NCBI RefSeq assembly: GCF_016725325.1
Contig: NZ_CP068083.1
Coordinates: 310,001-374,000, forward strand
Reading direction: 5' to 3'
From: Sphingobacterium spiritivorum
Lineage (GTDB): Bacteria; Bacteroidota; Bacteroidia; Sphingobacteriales; Sphingobacteriaceae
Length of the DNA stretch: 64,000 nt
Below are positions 57,169 to 64,000 of this stretch, piece by piece (position 1 is the stretch's first letter; every line of letters starts with the position of its first letter). The notes beneath the pieces are model-generated. The model was given only the letters and a program-made list of their open reading frames with translations, searched no databases and was not told the DNA's origin. The translations under genes were made by a program, and so were the position numbers.

Positions 57169-57915
57169 ATGCTAAAACAGGAACGCTTATCTACCATATT
57201 AAATGAACTTCACAAAAGAGGAGTTGTCTCTTATGCTGAACTGTCAGCTGTTATAACAGCATCTGAAGACACTGTAAGAAGAGATATCAAAGAACTCGAC
57301 AGCCAGGGCCTTCTCAAAGCTGTACGTGGAGGTGCAACCACCCTGTCGAAGATTCCGCATCATTACAGACAACGTGAAATAAGAGATATTGAGGAAAAGA
57401 AAGTCATTGCCCGCAAAGCATTATCCCTGATCAGACACAATCAGCTTCTTTTCTTCGACGGAGGAACATCGGCTTTGGAGTTGGCTAAAATATTACCACA
57501 GGATCTCAGATCAACGATTATAACAAATAGTTTTCCGGTTGCCAATGTTCTGGAAGATCACCCGACATGCGAACTATTGTTTCTTGGCGGTCGTCTTTCT
57601 AAAACAGCATTTGCGACATATGGCAACGAAACTCTTCTGAATATCCAGAAATTCAGGGCAGATTACTACTTCTTCGGTGTATCCAGTATCACGCCAGATG
57701 AATTGTATTGCAAAGATCTGGAAGATGCTGAAATGAAACGGGAAATAATTGCTAACAGCACCAATACGATTGGTCTTTGTACGTCAGATAAACTCAACAG
57801 TACAGACAATTATTATGTAGCAAAGACAAAATCTCTGCATATGCTGATAACAGAATGCGACCCGGATAGTGTCCTGTTGGAAGATTACAATACCATCGGA
57901 GTAGAAGTTCGTTAA
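57169..57915 (+). CDS. DeoR/GlpR family transcriptional regulator
   Basis: A 248-residue regulator: winged HTH at the N-terminus (RLSTILNELHKRGVVSYAELSAVI, SEDTVRRDIKELDSQGLLKAVRGGA) and a C-terminal sensor domain with the DeoRC motif (LLFFDGGTSALELAK, ITNSFPVANVLEDHP, LFLGGRLSKTAF). These proteins usually bind a phosphorylated sugar. The divergent nucleotidase gene could belong to its regulon (inference). The ligand is not known. Confidence 0.93.
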   Translation: MLKQERLSTILNELHKRGVVSYAELSAVITASEDTVRRDIKELDSQGLLKAVRGGATTLSKIPHHYRQREIRDIEEKKVIARKALSLIRHNQLLFFDGGTSALELAKILPQDLRSTIITNSFPVANVLEDHPTCELLFLGGRLSKTAFATYGNETLLNIQKFRADYYFFGVSSITPDELYCKDLEDAEMKREIIANSTNTIGLCTSDKLNSTDNYYVAKTKSLHMLITECDPDSVLLEDYNTIGVEVR

Positions 57916-57965
57916 TGAATACGCATATGAAGCTAAAATTTTATAATTAGGTTAAATACTGCTAT

Positions 57966-58928
57966 ATGGAAGATCAATTACCTATCTATCAGACTGACAT
58001 TCTGGGAAGTCCTTATGAACAACTTACACTGAGACTCAAAGATGATTACGAAGGAAAAGCTGTGGCAACGGTAGTTCGGAGAAAAAGTAAAATTGTCACC
58101 CGAAAAGCGGTACTGTACATACACGGCTATATTGATTATTTCTTTCAAAAAGAGATGGCAGAGCAATTCAATCATCACGGATATGACTTCTATGCTTTGG
58201 ATCTGCGAAAATACGGACGCTCTTATCTTCCTCATCAAAAACTATTTAATGTCAGAGACTTACGTGAGTATGACGAAGAAATTGATCTGACCCTGAAATT
58301 GATTGCTGATGAAGGGCATAGTTCGGTTATTTTATCTGGTCATTCTACGGGCGGACTCACAGTTACCTATTATGCAATTCGTCATCCGCATCATTCCTTA
58401 ATCAAAGGCCTATGGGCAAATAGCCCGTTTTATGATTTTAATGTAGATGCTTTGTCTAAACGTATAGCAATACCTTTTGCCAGCAGCATAGCTAAAGTAT
58501 TCCCCCACCTTCGCCTTCCGAACGGGTTAAACCGTTATTATGCAGCAAGTCTGCATAAGGATCTTTCAGGTGAATGGGATTTTGATCTGAATTGGAAGCC
58601 TGTACAATATCCCTGCTCTTATGCAGGGTTTATAAGAGCCATACATAAGACGCATAAAGTACTGCACAAGGGTGCAACACTTACGATTCCTGCCCTGATT
58701 ATGCATTCACATCAAAGCAAAAAGCCAAAAGTATGGAATCAGGAGGTCAACAGCAGTGATCTTGTACTCGAAGTTAAAGATATCCACAAATATGCCTTAA
58801 AGCTGACAGGAGATATTACTATCAGGGCTGTTGAAAATGGGGTACATGATCTTGTTCTTTCCGGAAAAGAAGTCAGGACAAAAGTTTACGAGACCTTGTT
58901 TTCATGGCTTAAAGAAAAGAATCTTTAG
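57966..58928 (+). CDS. Cytosolic alpha/beta hydrolase (serine aminopeptidase S33/lysophospholipase-like)
   Basis: A 320-residue hydrolase without signal peptide. YIHGYIDYFFQKEMAEQFNHHG is like the N-terminal block of monoacylglycerol lipase/lysophospholipase relatives, and the elbow ILSGHSTGGLTVTYYA contains the catalytic Ser; a likely His lies in NGVHDLVLSG (as HD). Substrate unknown. It may be transcribed with the DeoR gene 50 bases upstream. Confidence 0.85.
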   Translation: MEDQLPIYQTDILGSPYEQLTLRLKDDYEGKAVATVVRRKSKIVTRKAVLYIHGYIDYFFQKEMAEQFNHHGYDFYALDLRKYGRSYLPHQKLFNVRDLREYDEEIDLTLKLIADEGHSSVILSGHSTGGLTVTYYAIRHPHHSLIKGLWANSPFYDFNVDALSKRIAIPFASSIAKVFPHLRLPNGLNRYYAASLHKDLSGEWDFDLNWKPVQYPCSYAGFIRAIHKTHKVLHKGATLTIPALIMHSHQSKKPKVWNQEVNSSDLVLEVKDIHKYALKLTGDITIRAVENGVHDLVLSGKEVRTKVYETLFSWLKEKNL

Positions 58929-58948
58929 ACAGATTTTATCTGCCAATA

Positions 58949-58984
58949 AAAAAGGTTTACATTTTTCAATGTAAACCTTTTTTG
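58949..58984. terminator. Bidirectional terminator between the hydrolase and tRNA-Leu
   Basis: AAAAAGGTTTACATT and AATGTAAACCTTTTT around TTTC, with A and T runs on both sides: ends the hydrolase gene (+) and the tRNA transcript (-). Confidence 0.9.
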
Positions 58985-59065
58985 TGCCCAAGACTGGAGT
59001 CGAACCAGCAAACCTTGCGGCGCCGCCACCTGAAGACGGTGCGTATACCATTTCGCCACTTGGGC
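58985..59065 (-). tRNA. tRNA-Leu (anticodon CAG)
   Basis: 81 bases. Acceptor arms GCCCAAG and CTTGGGC pair; D arm GCG..CGC; anticodon arm CCGTC, loop TTCAGGT with CAG at 34-36 (plus-strand 59030-59032), GGCGG; a longer class II variable arm (GCC, GCAA, GGT); T arm GCTGG, TTCGACT, CCAGT. The 3' CCA is not encoded: the discriminator A is followed by CAA. A TATATTTG promoter box is just upstream. Confidence 0.96.
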
Positions 59066-59072
59066 AGCACGA

Positions 59073-59080
59073 CAAATATA
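59073..59080 (-). promoter_or_regulatory. Promoter -7 box for tRNA-Leu
   Basis: TATATTTG on the minus strand, ending seven bases before the mature 5' end, so the primary transcript has almost no 5' leader. Confidence 0.65.
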
Positions 59081-59216
59081 AGGAGAAATCGCCTTTTTTC
59101 ATCTAAAAAATCAAAAATCTTATACAAGTTAGTATAACATCCTGATCAATATAGAATTAAAAAAAAATAAGCTATTATTGCAGGCAAAACTCGTGTCGTT
59201 AAAATAAAGCAATAAA

Positions 59217-59255
59217 ATAAGACTGCGATAGATTCAATATTTATAACAGTCTTAT
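59217..59255 (-). terminator. Terminator after the pyruvate oxidase gene
   Basis: ATAAGACTG and CAGTCTTAT around a 21-base loop; the minus strand continues with TTTTATT. Confidence 0.65.
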
Positions 59256-59267
59256 AAAAACGTTTTA

Positions 59268-61001
59268 TTACAACTCCTTAAGATGTTTATAGTTGGATTT
59301 TACCGTATCAAATACCTCCTGCATTTTCCCTCCTAACATCAGTTTTGTCATTGATTTTGCCATTCCAAACATCTGATCCAGATTCACTTTAGGTGGCATC
59401 GCCAGTGCGCTTGGATTGGTAAATACATTCAACAATACAGGTCCCGGGTGCAGCAATGCCGCATCTATAGCTCCGCTCACTTCTTCAGGATTACGTACTG
59501 TTATCCCTCTGAAACCCATTGCTTCTGCAATCATTGCAAAATCAGGGTTGATCATATCGGTTTCATTATCCATCAAACCCGTCACCTGCATTTCCAATTT
59601 GACCATTCCAAGTGATCGGTTATTAAAAACAATAATCTTAACCGGAATATTATACTGCCGTATAGTGGCAAGATCACCGAGTAACATAGATAACCCTCCG
59701 TCTCCACACATCGCAATTACCTGACGATCCGGATAAGCCAGAGCAGCTCCTATAGCCATAGGCATCGCATTGGCCATAGATCCGTGATTAAAGGATCCAA
59801 GCATTTTACGCTTACCGGTAGCTGTAATGAAACGAGCTCCCCATACACAGGTCATTCCCGTATCCACCGTAAAAATAGCATCTTCAGAAGCTTTTGTATC
59901 AATGATATGCGCCAGATATTCTGGTTGAATGGTATCTTCGTCTCCTTTTGCATTGATATACGTATGCATATTCTCCTTTACTTTTTCATAAAAATCAAGC
60001 TGACTTTTCAAAAAACTATCATCCAGCTTTTCATTCAGTAAAGGGAGAAGTGCCACAATAGTATCTTTGATATCCCCGATCAATCCCAAATCCAGTTTTG
60101 CACGCCTTCCTAGACGTTCTGCATTGGTATCAATCTGAATAATTTTATTATCAACAGGCATAAAATTTTCATATGGAAAATCCGTTCCCAGCAGAATCAC
60201 TAAATCAGAATCGTGCATGCTCTGATAGGCAGAAGGCATGCCAAGCAGACCTGTCATACCGATTTCGTTTGGATTATGATGTTGTATGCCCATCTTTCCC
60301 CGGAAAGAATACCCTACAGGAGCTTTAAGATGATGTGATAACTGAACGACTTCTTCATGGGCTCCTTCAGCTCCAATACCACAGTAAATAGTGGTACATC
60401 GGCTTGAATTTATCAGATTAGCCAGTTTGAGAAGTTCATCCTCTGAAGGACGGATTGTTGGATTGCAACGGAAGATCTGTGTAGAGGTCTCTGTATCCAC
60501 AGCTTTCAGCTCACTGACATCTCCCGGCAAACCGATTACAGCGACTCCTTTTTTACTGATCGCATGCTGAATAGCGGTCTGGATAATTCGGGGAGCCTGT
60601 TCTGCAGTAGTAATAAGCTGGTTATAGCAACTGCAATCGTCAAATAATTTGATGGTATTTGTTTCCTGAAAATAATCCATTCCCATCTCATGCGTATTGA
60701 TGGTAGAGGCAATAACCAGCATAGGGACATGCGACTTATGTGCATCATACATTCCATTGATAAGATGTACATGTCCCGGACCGCAGCTACCTGCACAGCA
60801 GGCAATACCATCCAGTTCTGCTTCAGCAGCAGCAGCATATGCTCCTACTTCTTCGTGTCGTACATGAATCCACTTGATACGCCCGTCTTTTCGGATAGCT
60901 TCATTAAAAAAATTGAGACTATCTCCCGTAACTGCATATACTCTTTTTACACCCGCCTGCACGAGCATCTCCACCAATTGATCGGCTACAATCTTTGCCA
61001 T
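59268..61001 (-). CDS. poxB: Pyruvate oxidase / pyruvate dehydrogenase (quinone) type, TPP enzyme
   Basis: A 577-residue TPP- and FAD-type enzyme that converts pyruvate to acetate, passing electrons to quinone (PoxB type). Domains in order: TPP-Pyr with catalytic Glu in RHEEVGAYAAAAEAEL, central FAD-binding part (TIYCGIGAEGAHEEVV), and TPP-PP domain with the GDGGLSMLLGDLATIRQYNIPVKII motif (GDG) and NNRSLGM. The C-terminal lipid-binding helix of E. coli PoxB is not obvious by eye. Single gene near mgtE. Confidence 0.92.
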   Translation of the reverse strand: MAKIVADQLVEMLVQAGVKRVYAVTGDSLNFFNEAIRKDGRIKWIHVRHEEVGAYAAAAEAELDGIACCAGSCGPGHVHLINGMYDAHKSHVPMLVIASTINTHEMGMDYFQETNTIKLFDDCSCYNQLITTAEQAPRIIQTAIQHAISKKGVAVIGLPGDVSELKAVDTETSTQIFRCNPTIRPSEDELLKLANLINSSRCTTIYCGIGAEGAHEEVVQLSHHLKAPVGYSFRGKMGIQHHNPNEIGMTGLLGMPSAYQSMHDSDLVILLGTDFPYENFMPVDNKIIQIDTNAERLGRRAKLDLGLIGDIKDTIVALLPLLNEKLDDSFLKSQLDFYEKVKENMHTYINAKGDEDTIQPEYLAHIIDTKASEDAIFTVDTGMTCVWGARFITATGKRKMLGSFNHGSMANAMPMAIGAALAYPDRQVIAMCGDGGLSMLLGDLATIRQYNIPVKIIVFNNRSLGMVKLEMQVTGLMDNETDMINPDFAMIAEAMGFRGITVRNPEEVSGAIDAALLHPGPVLLNVFTNPSALAMPPKVNLDQMFGMAKSMTKLMLGGKMQEVFDTVKSNYKHLKEL

Positions 61002-61103
61002 ATAGATATGTTTTTAATATTAACAATAAAGAGAGGAAGCCTACATTTGCCTCCCATCTCTTTAACAGTTTAAAAGCCTATCTGTTTGACAATAACAGCA
61101 TGT

Positions 61104-62420
61104 TTACAATAATTTGCCGCTGAGGAAGAATGCAGCAATAGAAAAATAGATAATAAGGCCGGATACATCGACTAATGTAGCCACAAATGGAGCCGAGGCA
61201 GTAGCCGGATCCATTCCGAGTCTCCGTAAGATAAAGGGAATAAAAGATCCGGATAATGTCCCCCATAATACGATAAACAATAAAGATATTGATACACTCA
61301 AACCTATATAAAACCAGTATTCACCGTAATCATATATACCAAATTGCTGCCAGAGCAGAATCCGTATAAATCCTATAGAACCCAAGATAGTACCTAAAAT
61401 AATCCCGGAGGAAATTTCTCTCTTCATGACATACCACCAGTCCTTCAGTTTCAGTTCTCCAAGTGCCATGGCCCGTATAATAAGTGATGCAGCCTGAGAT
61501 CCGGAATTTCCGCCGGAGGATATAATAAGTGGCACAAACAGAGCCAGTACCACCGCTTTCGCAATCTCTCCGTCATAATAACTCATAGCTGAAGCGGTTA
61601 ACATTTCACTCAGAAATAGGATAATCAACCATCCTGCACGCTTACGTACCAGTTCCAGCAAAGGAGTCTTTGTATAAGCCAGATCCAGCTCATCCATCCC
61701 TCCGAAACGATGGATATCTTCCGTATCACGATCTTCTATACGATCCAGTACATCGTCAAAAGTCACTATGCCAACCAATACACCACTATCTGTAATAATA
61801 GGAAGCGCACTCCTGTCATACTTTTGAAAGATCTCGAATGCTTCTTCCATGGGTGTGGAGGCCCGGATGGCAGCAAAGTTGTAGTCTACCAGTTCAGAGA
61901 TCTTTGTATTTTCATCAGCCAGCAGCAGCTGACCGATCTTGAGATCATCAATCAGCACATTCTGTCCGTCTACCACATATACAAAATTCAGCGTTTCTGC
62001 TTTTCTGCCGAAAAGTTTAATGTGCCGGAATACATCGGCTACGGTATAATGCAGCCTGACCTGTACATACATTGGCGTCATTAGGCGCGCAATGCTATCT
62101 TCTTTGTAACCGATCAGCTCCAGCGCCATCTGCTTTTCACCCTCATTGAGAAGGTTGATCAGATACTTGATCACTTCATCCGGCAACTGATAAAACAGCT
62201 CATTACGCAAATCCGGCTTTAGATTATTCAGAAATTCGGATAGTTCTTTTTCCGACAATTGTTTTATCAGCTCATATTGTGCAGCATTATCGAAAAAAGA
62301 GAAAATTTCGAGCCGGACATCCAGGGGATAATCGGAAAATGCCTGATACAGTTCTCTTCCGGTTAACTCTGCCAGTTGTTCTGCAATGTCTGCAGGATGA
62401 AGTAGGTTCTTTTGATCCAT
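61104..62420 (-). CDS. mgtE: Magnesium transporter MgtE
   Basis: Magnesium channel of the MgtE family, about 438 residues. Cytosolic N domain (LHPADIAEQLAELTGRELYQAF), two CBS domains (about 130-250; LMTPMYVQVRLHYTVADV, YDRSALPIITDSGVLVGIVTFDD) and five membrane helices starting near 280 with the pore motif SGGNSGSQAASLIIRAMA and DVSGLIIYFSIAAF. The N and CBS domains sense Mg. The start at 62420 fits the family start MDQ; the 62456 ATG adds 12 residues and is possible. pepE is 84 bases upstream. Confidence 0.94.
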   Translation of the reverse strand: MDQKNLLHPADIAEQLAELTGRELYQAFSDYPLDVRLEIFSFFDNAAQYELIKQLSEKELSEFLNNLKPDLRNELFYQLPDEVIKYLINLLNEGEKQMALELIGYKEDSIARLMTPMYVQVRLHYTVADVFRHIKLFGRKAETLNFVYVVDGQNVLIDDLKIGQLLLADENTKISELVDYNFAAIRASTPMEEAFEIFQKYDRSALPIITDSGVLVGIVTFDDVLDRIEDRDTEDIHRFGGMDELDLAYTKTPLLELVRKRAGWLIILFLSEMLTASAMSYYDGEIAKAVVLALFVPLIISSGGNSGSQAASLIIRAMALGELKLKDWWYVMKREISSGIILGTILGSIGFIRILLWQQFGIYDYGEYWFYIGLSVSISLLFIVLWGTLSGSFIPFILRRLGMDPATASAPFVATLVDVSGLIIYFSIAAFFLSGKLL

Positions 62421-62504
62421 CGGAACTCCATTATTATAGTGAACAAAACGCGGCAAAGCTAACCTTTTATTTTGGCTTTCAGGCTGAAAGCTGTTTTTCA
62501 GAAC

Positions 62505-63215
62505 TTAAAAATCAATCTGCCCGGGAGAGAGTTCCACAGGTGCTGCCCCCTGTCTGAACAGTCTGGCTGTCAGATTTCCGGCAAGTATGACTTGTCCGTT
62601 CTCCACCTCTAACCAGCTTCCTTCCCGTATACCCAGGACAGGTTGTGAATTATAGACATGAAACTCCTGAATACGGGTCTCACGGGTTTCTCCTTTGTGC
62701 GTGGAGTTAGGATCCGGATCCAGATAATGGGGATTGATATTAAACGGCAAAATCTGCAAAGCATCAAATCCCTGCGGATAGACAATCGGCATATCATTGG
62801 TAGTACTGATCGTTAATCCGGTGATATTAGATCCCGCAGAAGTACCGATATAGGGTTTTCCTTTTTCAATTTCCTCTTTCAATACCGGCAGCAATCCTTT
62901 TTCCTGCAAAGTCTTAAGCAGTAAAAAGGTATTTCCCCCACCCGTAAAAATGGAAGAAGCCTCACGTATGGCTTGCGCCGGGTCTTCAAATTCATGAATA
63001 CCTCTTACATTAATACCTAAGGATATAAGAGCCTGACCTACTTTGGAGGTATACTCATCATATGTAACTCCGGACGGACGGGCGTAAGGAATAAACAAAA
63101 TTTGCTTTTCTCCTGTAAACTCCGCTATCCTGTCACGTATATAAACTAAAAAATCACTTCCATATACTGTACTTGTACTGATCACCATCAGTCGTGTATT
63201 CTTTCCAATTTCCAT
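62505..63215 (-). CDS. pepE: Peptidase E (dipeptidase E)
   Basis: A 236-residue S51 serine peptidase that cleaves dipeptides starting with Asp. The nucleophile Ser is in GTSAGSN; the preceding region FTGGGNTFLLLKTL and the DPDPNSTHKGETRETRI segment are typical. There is no signal peptide, so it is cytosolic. It precedes mgtE on the same strand, perhaps co-transcribed by chance. Confidence 0.93.
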   Translation of the reverse strand: MEIGKNTRLMVISTSTVYGSDFLVYIRDRIAEFTGEKQILFIPYARPSGVTYDEYTSKVGQALISLGINVRGIHEFEDPAQAIREASSIFTGGGNTFLLLKTLQEKGLLPVLKEEIEKGKPYIGTSAGSNITGLTISTTNDMPIVYPQGFDALQILPFNINPHYLDPDPNSTHKGETRETRIQEFHVYNSQPVLGIREGSWLEVENGQVILAGNLTARLFRQGAAPVELSPGQIDF

Positions 63216-63451
63216 ATCACATTACTTCTTTAATACTTTCAAATGTATAGCTTTCAAATAATATTTACCTGAATCCTTATCAAAATGACATTCTTTCCAC
63301 TCTTGGCACAATGTCCAGATCATCTATTATCAAAATTCTTATCGATTTTAATAAATGTATAATTTAAATACAAATAATCACAAAAAATCAAGTCAATTTT
63401 TCAAACAAATCATATTCCTGTTATCAAAAATTGATTTAGCAAATACAAAAA

Positions 63452-63485
63452 AATAATGCAAGAGCTTACACACTCTTGCATTATT
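63452..63485 (-). terminator. Terminator after the ribbon-helix-helix gene
   Basis: AATAATGCAAGAG and CTCTTGCATTATT, 13 pairs around an eight-base loop, followed on the minus strand by a T run. Confidence 0.88.
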
Positions 63486-63510
63486 AACAGGCAGATACCG
63501 AAAAGATAGG

Positions 63511-63690
63511 TTATTTTTCAGACTTATCCCCTGAATCTTTACTTTTAAGACGTTTGTTCTCTTTCAATGCTTTATTCAGGAGATATTCAATCTGACCATT
63601 TACACTTCTGAATTCGTCGGCTGCCCACTTTTCCAATGCATTGAACATTTCAGCATCGACCCTTAACATAAAATTCTTTTTACCCGACAT
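63511..63690 (-). CDS. Small ribbon-helix-helix (Arc-like) protein
   Basis: A 59-residue protein: SGKKNFMLRVDAEMFNALEKWAADEFRSVNGQIEYLLNKALKE. The beta strand (FMLRV) followed by two helices with SVNGQIEYLL fits the Arc/MetJ-like DNA-binding fold, ending in a charged Lys-rich tail. It is 13 bases after the SPFH gene and should be co-transcribed with it. Role as a DNA-binding repressor is inferred from the fold. Confidence 0.85.
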   Translation of the reverse strand: MSGKKNFMLRVDAEMFNALEKWAADEFRSVNGQIEYLLNKALKENKRLKSKDSGDKSEK

Positions 63691-63703
63691 CCTGTTTTCA
63701 ATT

Positions 63704-64000
63704 TTATTGATACAAAGTACCTGCGTTGACTATCGGAGAGGCTGCCTTTTCACCACAAAGTACAACCATAAGATTGCTGACCATCGCTGCTTTTTTCTCA
63801 TTGTCTAACTCGACAATATCCTTCTCCGAAAGCTTATGAAGTGCCATCTCCACCATACCTACAGCACCTTCTACAATCTTAGCTCTAGCCGCAACGATAG
63901 CAGTTGCCTGCTGGCGTTGTAACATCGCTCCTGCAATCTCTGAAGCATAAGCCAGATGACTGATACGAGCCTCTTTAATAACAATGCCAGCCGGAGCCAG
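63704..64000 (-). CDS. SPFH/Band 7 domain protein, C-terminal part
   Basis: The reading frame is open to the window edge and beyond; only 98 residues are seen ([31 protein letters not shown], then [21 protein letters not shown], ending in [12 protein letters not shown]). The long Ala/Glu-rich helix and the [17 protein letters not shown] block are typical of the SPFH (stomatin/flotillin) group near its coiled coil. The ATG at 63925 is an internal codon, not the start. These proteins organise membrane domains; partner here unknown. The RHH gene lies 13 bases downstream. Confidence 0.88.
   Translation of the reverse strand: MAPAGIVIKEARISHLAYASEIAGAMLQRQQATAIVAARAKIVEGAVGMVEMALHKLSEKDIVELDNEKKAAMVSNLMVVLCGEKAASPIVNAGTLYQ

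Overview
The window is a stretch of ordinary chromosome from a member of the Bacteroidota, most likely the family Sphingobacteriaceae and possibly the genus Sphingobacterium. Seen directly: moderate-to-low GC, A-rich ribosome entry regions with almost no Shine-Dalgarno sequences, many promoters of the Bacteroidota type (TAnnTTTG, sometimes with TTTG about 20 bases upstream), a SusC/SusD pair, a second TonB-dependent receptor with a carboxypeptidase-like plug extension, and small families I know mainly from this phylum (DUF5606, DUF3276). The genus is inference. I see no prophage, transposase, CRISPR array, plasmid gene or rRNA operon. There is one tRNA, tRNA-Leu(CAG).

Layout. 1-9.9 kb: the 3' part of a GH3 beta-glucosidase, then single genes (methyltransferase, RadC, cyclophilin, DUF5606, two small envelope proteins, radical SAM protein, two secreted esterases, di-haem cytochrome, SelW-like protein). 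10-15.4 kb: the sbcD-sbcC nuclease operon and a secreted class 3 lipase. 15.4-25.9 kb: outer-membrane uptake (SusC/SusD with a leader peptide region, an ABC-F protein, a repeat cluster, a TonB receptor). 26-30.6 kb: a tetR-tolC-emrA-emrB-like efflux operon behind a double palindromic operator. 30.9-37.5 kb: holA, a stand-alone HSDR_N protein, clpP-clpX, AMP nucleosidase, a cystathionine beta-synthase-like enzyme and a DivIC-like protein. 37.6-46.9 kb: eno, carA with a probable attenuated leader, ywbE, the membrane protein-dxr-rseP operon, a DPP IV-like peptidase and a DUF3276 protein. 47.1-51.3 kb: an envelope-sensing module (LiaF-like membrane protein, LytS-type kinase, LytTR regulator) followed by a penicillin-binding-like serine hydrolase. 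51.4-58.9 kb: a secreted thioredoxin-like/propeller pair, purN, purH, a secreted phosphodiesterase, a HAD nucleotidase divergent from a DeoR regulator, and a lipase-like hydrolase. 59-64 kb: tRNA-Leu, pyruvate oxidase, MgtE, peptidase E, a small ribbon-helix-helix protein and the C-terminal end of an SPFH protein, which runs off the window.

Most genes are housekeeping or typical envelope and uptake functions. The less explained signals lie between genes: a 45-bp near-perfect palindrome that buries the start codon of the radical SAM gene; a short leader ORF with an overlapping hairpin upstream of susC; a leader ORF, terminator and alternative hairpin upstream of carA; a tiny ORF overlapping the GTG start of purN; a tandem overlapping operator for the efflux operon; a TTGCAA-rich divergent operator next to the DeoR gene; promoter motifs so close to start codons that the mRNAs may be leaderless; and an ABC-F protein whose degenerate motifs fall in one composite ATP site. 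I did not find a clear new defence system or mobile element. All functional statements come from reading motifs by eye; no search or folding program was run.
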